Source: a virus
Strand: one strand, 5' to 3'
Length of the DNA stretch: 21,841 nt
IMG/VR virus record: IMGVR_UViG_3300043427_003614
Coordinates: 1-21,841 of that record
Shown: in pieces, positions 20,402 through 21,841 of the stretch
Layout: every line of letters starts with the position of its first letter
Numbering within the stretch: position 1 is the first letter of the stretch
Program-made: the position numbers and the translations under genes
The notes under the pieces: model-generated
Told to the model about the DNA's origin: nothing
The model's database searches: none
Seen by the model: only the letters and a program-made list of their open reading frames with translations

Positions 20402-21209
20402 CTGAAAAATTAACATTAGTATTGGCACCGAATCTAGAAAAATCTAGATTATTTCCGATTCTATAAGCATCTTCTGCAGAAATAGGAGAATCAATTGGAT
20501 TACCATTGACAAGACTCTTAGGTAAATTTGTAGATTGACCTGGTTGATTGTTGTTATTACTTCCTACAATCTCATCTAATGAAAGAGATTTTCCTGCAAT
20601 GTAACGATCATATTGAAATATGACAGACATCTTTAAAGTATCCGAAGCAGCATAAGTTACTGGAAGCGATGCAATTTGTGATGGAAATAATCCTATGAAG
20701 GTATATTCAACTTCTTTATTGTAATCTCTATCAAACTTAGTGATTGTCGTTCTATCAGATTTATAATATTCTGGATATTGCATTCTAGAAATATAATCCT
20801 TACGGTTTTGCCCTATTGGGGCAAGGTTACTCTCAATTGGATTATTAGAACCACTTGCAATAAACTCCATCCAACTTTCCATAAATTTAAGAGCATTATA
20901 ATTTTTATCTACATAAAAATCAAGTGAAATTGTATCATATATTCTAGTATGAGCAAACTTTTCAGTTATGCCCATAAAGTTTCCGCTGATACTTGCTGTT
21001 GCTAAAGAGGTAGTTGGAAGAGATGCTGAGTAACAAAGTAGTCCAGCGTCTTCGGCAATGAATCTTTGACTAATGCCTTTACGAGAAAGATATGCCATTA
21101 GTGGACCACCAAGAGGTCCCACCCCACCAAATCTTACTTCATAGTGAGAAGTTTGTGCGAGATTCGTAAAGAGTGGCTTAAAGTCGGATATCCTGCGTTG
21201 AATAGGCAC
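20397..21209 (-). CDS. Tail tube cap/initiator-type protein (gp48/gp54-like, gp19 superfamily)
   Basis: A 270-residue protein starting with GTG (21207-21209). The start is supported by AAAAGG 8 bases upstream and by the absence of an ATG that would preserve the N-terminal domain. It begins MPIQRRISDFKPLFTNLAQT and has SHYEVRFGGVG, AGLLCYSASLPTTSLATASI, GITEKFAHTRIYDTISLDFY and KFMESWMEFI, the pattern of gp19-superfamily tube proteins (first strand, P-T at the inner loop, F-A-x-x-R, L-x-F-Y, W). At 270 residues it is longer than the T4 tube protein gp19 (163) and shorter than gp54 (320) and gp48 (364). In T4, gp48 and gp54 close the hub and initiate tube assembly. The C-terminal ~60 residues are Asn/Ser-rich. 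Cap versus initiator cannot be decided here. Confidence 0.7.
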   Translation of the reverse strand: MPIQRRISDFKPLFTNLAQTSHYEVRFGGVGPLGGPLMAYLSRKGISQRFIAEDAGLLCYSASLPTTSLATASISGNFMGITEKFAHTRIYDTISLDFYVDKNYNALKFMESWMEFIASGSNNPIESNLAPIGQNRKDYISRMQYPEYYKSDRTTITKFDRDYNKEVEYTFIGLFPSQIASLPVTYAASDTLKMSVIFQYDRYIAGKSLSLDEIVGSNNNNQPGQSTNLPKSLVNGNPIDSPISAEDAYRIGNNLDFSRFGANTNVNFSE

Positions 21210-21218
21210 TCTAAATAC
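21210..21218 (+). promoter_or_regulatory. Late-type promoter box for gp4 (TCTAAATAC)
   Basis: TCTAAATAC on the plus strand ends 32 bases before the gp4 ATG. It differs from TATAAATA by one base in the core (C for A). An exact copy in opposite orientation occurs at 21243-21251, so the pair forms a 9-bp inverted repeat in the divergent gap. Confidence 0.5.
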
Positions 21219-21242
21219 CTTTTATGAGTCTTATTAGTATAA

Positions 21243-21251
21243 GTATTTAGA
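21243..21251 (-). promoter_or_regulatory. Late-type promoter box for the tube-cap gene (TCTAAATAC)
   Basis: The minus-strand copy of TCTAAATAC ends 33 bases before the GTG start of the tube-cap gene. It includes the first base of the gp4 start codon. Each box lies on the far side of the gap from the gene it would serve, so the two transcripts would overlap at their 5' ends. Confidence 0.5.
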
Positions 21252-21694
21252 TGTCTTATAAAGGAAAGTTTAAACCATCATTTCCGGAAAAGTATGTTGG
21301 AGATCCAACTAATATCATCTATAGATCTTTATGGGAATTAAAGTTTCTAAAATATTGTGATACGAATGAAAATATTTTAGAGTATGCTTCCGAAGAACTT
21401 GCAATTCCATATCGTTCTCCGGTAGATGGAAGAATTCATAGATACTTTCCTGATGCTTATATAAAAGTCAAAGAACCAGATGGAAGCACTAAAAAATATT
21501 TAATTGAGATTAAACCATATAAGCAAACAATGCCTCCACCTAAACCCAAAAGACAAACTAAAGGATACTTGTATGAGGCATTTGAATATGCCAAAAATCA
21601 ATCAAAATGGGAAGCAGCAAGAGAATATTGTAAAGATAGAGGATGGACTTTCAAAGTAATCACAGAACACGAACTCGGAATTACTAAAAAATGA
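21251..21694 (+). CDS. gp4: Head completion protein gp4 (PD-(D/E)XK nuclease-like fold)
   Basis: A 147-residue protein starting MSYKGKFKPSFPEKYVGDPT, as T4 gp4 does, with IIYRSLWELKFLKYCDTN next. A PD-(D/E)XK-type signature is visible: FPDAYI (P67-D68) followed by YLIEIKPY (E86-x-K88), with E29 in SLWEL as a further active-site-type acid, as in TnsA-like nucleases. Gp4 proteins complete filled heads before tail attachment. The C-terminus (EAAREYCKDRGWTFKVITEH) is a conserved helix-strand end. The start has no clear Shine-Dalgarno signal. The gene is divergent from the tail module and overlaps the next gene by ATGA. Confidence 0.85.
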   Translation: MSYKGKFKPSFPEKYVGDPTNIIYRSLWELKFLKYCDTNENILEYASEELAIPYRSPVDGRIHRYFPDAYIKVKEPDGSTKKYLIEIKPYKQTMPPPKPKRQTKGYLYEAFEYAKNQSKWEAAREYCKDRGWTFKVITEHELGITKK

Positions 21695-21841
21695 ACCGTA
21701 TTAAACCTCTGCTTAAAAACTTATATGGAACAGAAGATGCTGACGATTTGATGTTGGAAATACTTGATGTATTGAAGCAAACAACTACTTCTCCAAAGGC
21801 AGGTAAGTTTTATACTTTTGTTTATAGACCAAAGACTCCTC
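21691..21841 (+). CDS. N-terminal fragment of a gene after gp4, unidentified
   Basis: ATG at 21691 overlaps the gp4 stop (ATGA), and the frame is open to the window edge, giving about 50 residues: MNRIKPLLKNLYGTEDADDL, an amphipathic helix (MLEILDVLKQ), then GKFYTFVYRPKTP. The tight coupling to gp4 marks it as a real gene in the same late transcript. In T4 the gene following gp4 is 53 (baseplate wedge), but these 50 residues do not let me assign it to that family. The C-terminus is outside the window. Confidence 0.7.
   Translation, partial: MNRIKPLLKNLYGTEDADDLMLEILDVLKQTTTSPKAGKFYTFVYRPKTP

Noticed and set aside
1-21841. CRISPR array, insertion sequence, integrase or attachment site
   Set aside because: The only regular repeats are coding and spacer-free (9-bp and 36-bp units). 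No transposase or integrase motif and no terminal repeats were seen.

Overview
The window is part of the structural-gene region of a T4-like myovirus, most probably a marine cyanophage infecting Synechococcus or Prochlorococcus. The evidence is a T4-type baseplate hub cluster (gp48/54-like, gp26, gp27, gp5), a divergent T4 gp4 head-completion gene, T4-type late promoter boxes (NATAAATA), and tail-fibre proteins built from VGIGT-x-P-LDV-G modules, collagen repeats and a peptidase S74 C-terminus. The cyanophage assignment rests on family resemblance and gene layout; no photosynthesis gene lies in the window.

Layout. Almost everything is on the minus strand and reads from about 21.2 kb down to 1. 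At the right end a 41-base divergent promoter region separates gp4 and a cut-off second gene (plus strand) from the tail module (minus strand). The tail module runs: tail-tube cap/initiator (gp48/54-like), gp26, a 57-residue ORF that appears reachable by a -1 ribosomal frameshift from gp26, two large coiled-coil/hydrophobic proteins in the tape-measure position (the second carrying a lysozyme-like and a complete M23 peptidase domain), gp27-like hub, gp5-like OB-fold hub, and a separate beta-helix spike. These genes overlap or lie a few bases apart. Then come four fibre-type genes (190, 1096, 222 and 915 residues).

The fibre run is interrupted at 3.8-5.0 kb by a small island. A perfect TTGACA-17-TATAAT promoter, whose -35 box contains the stop codon of the collagen fibre gene, drives a 61-residue ORF, a Phd/YefM-type antitoxin-like ORF, three tRNAs (Ile-UAU, CAU, Leu-UAA) with a 150-base structured spacer, and probably an acidic 103-residue ORF. 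This looks like host-sigma-driven expression placed inside late genes. Beyond it lies a fibre-type gene of at least 1259 codons that runs off the left edge.

How the genes work together: gp26 and its frameshift partner probably act as assembly factors for the hub and tape measure. gp27 and the OB protein form the hub, the beta-helix protein forms the tip, and the dual-enzyme protein supplies cell-wall hydrolysis during DNA entry. The fibre proteins provide host attachment. The most interesting signals are the gp26 frameshift site, the interleaved-helix (pseudoknot-like) RNA between the tRNAs, the division of gp5 functions among separate genes, the promoter/stop-codon overlaps, and the nearly proline-free Gly-X-Gln collagen.
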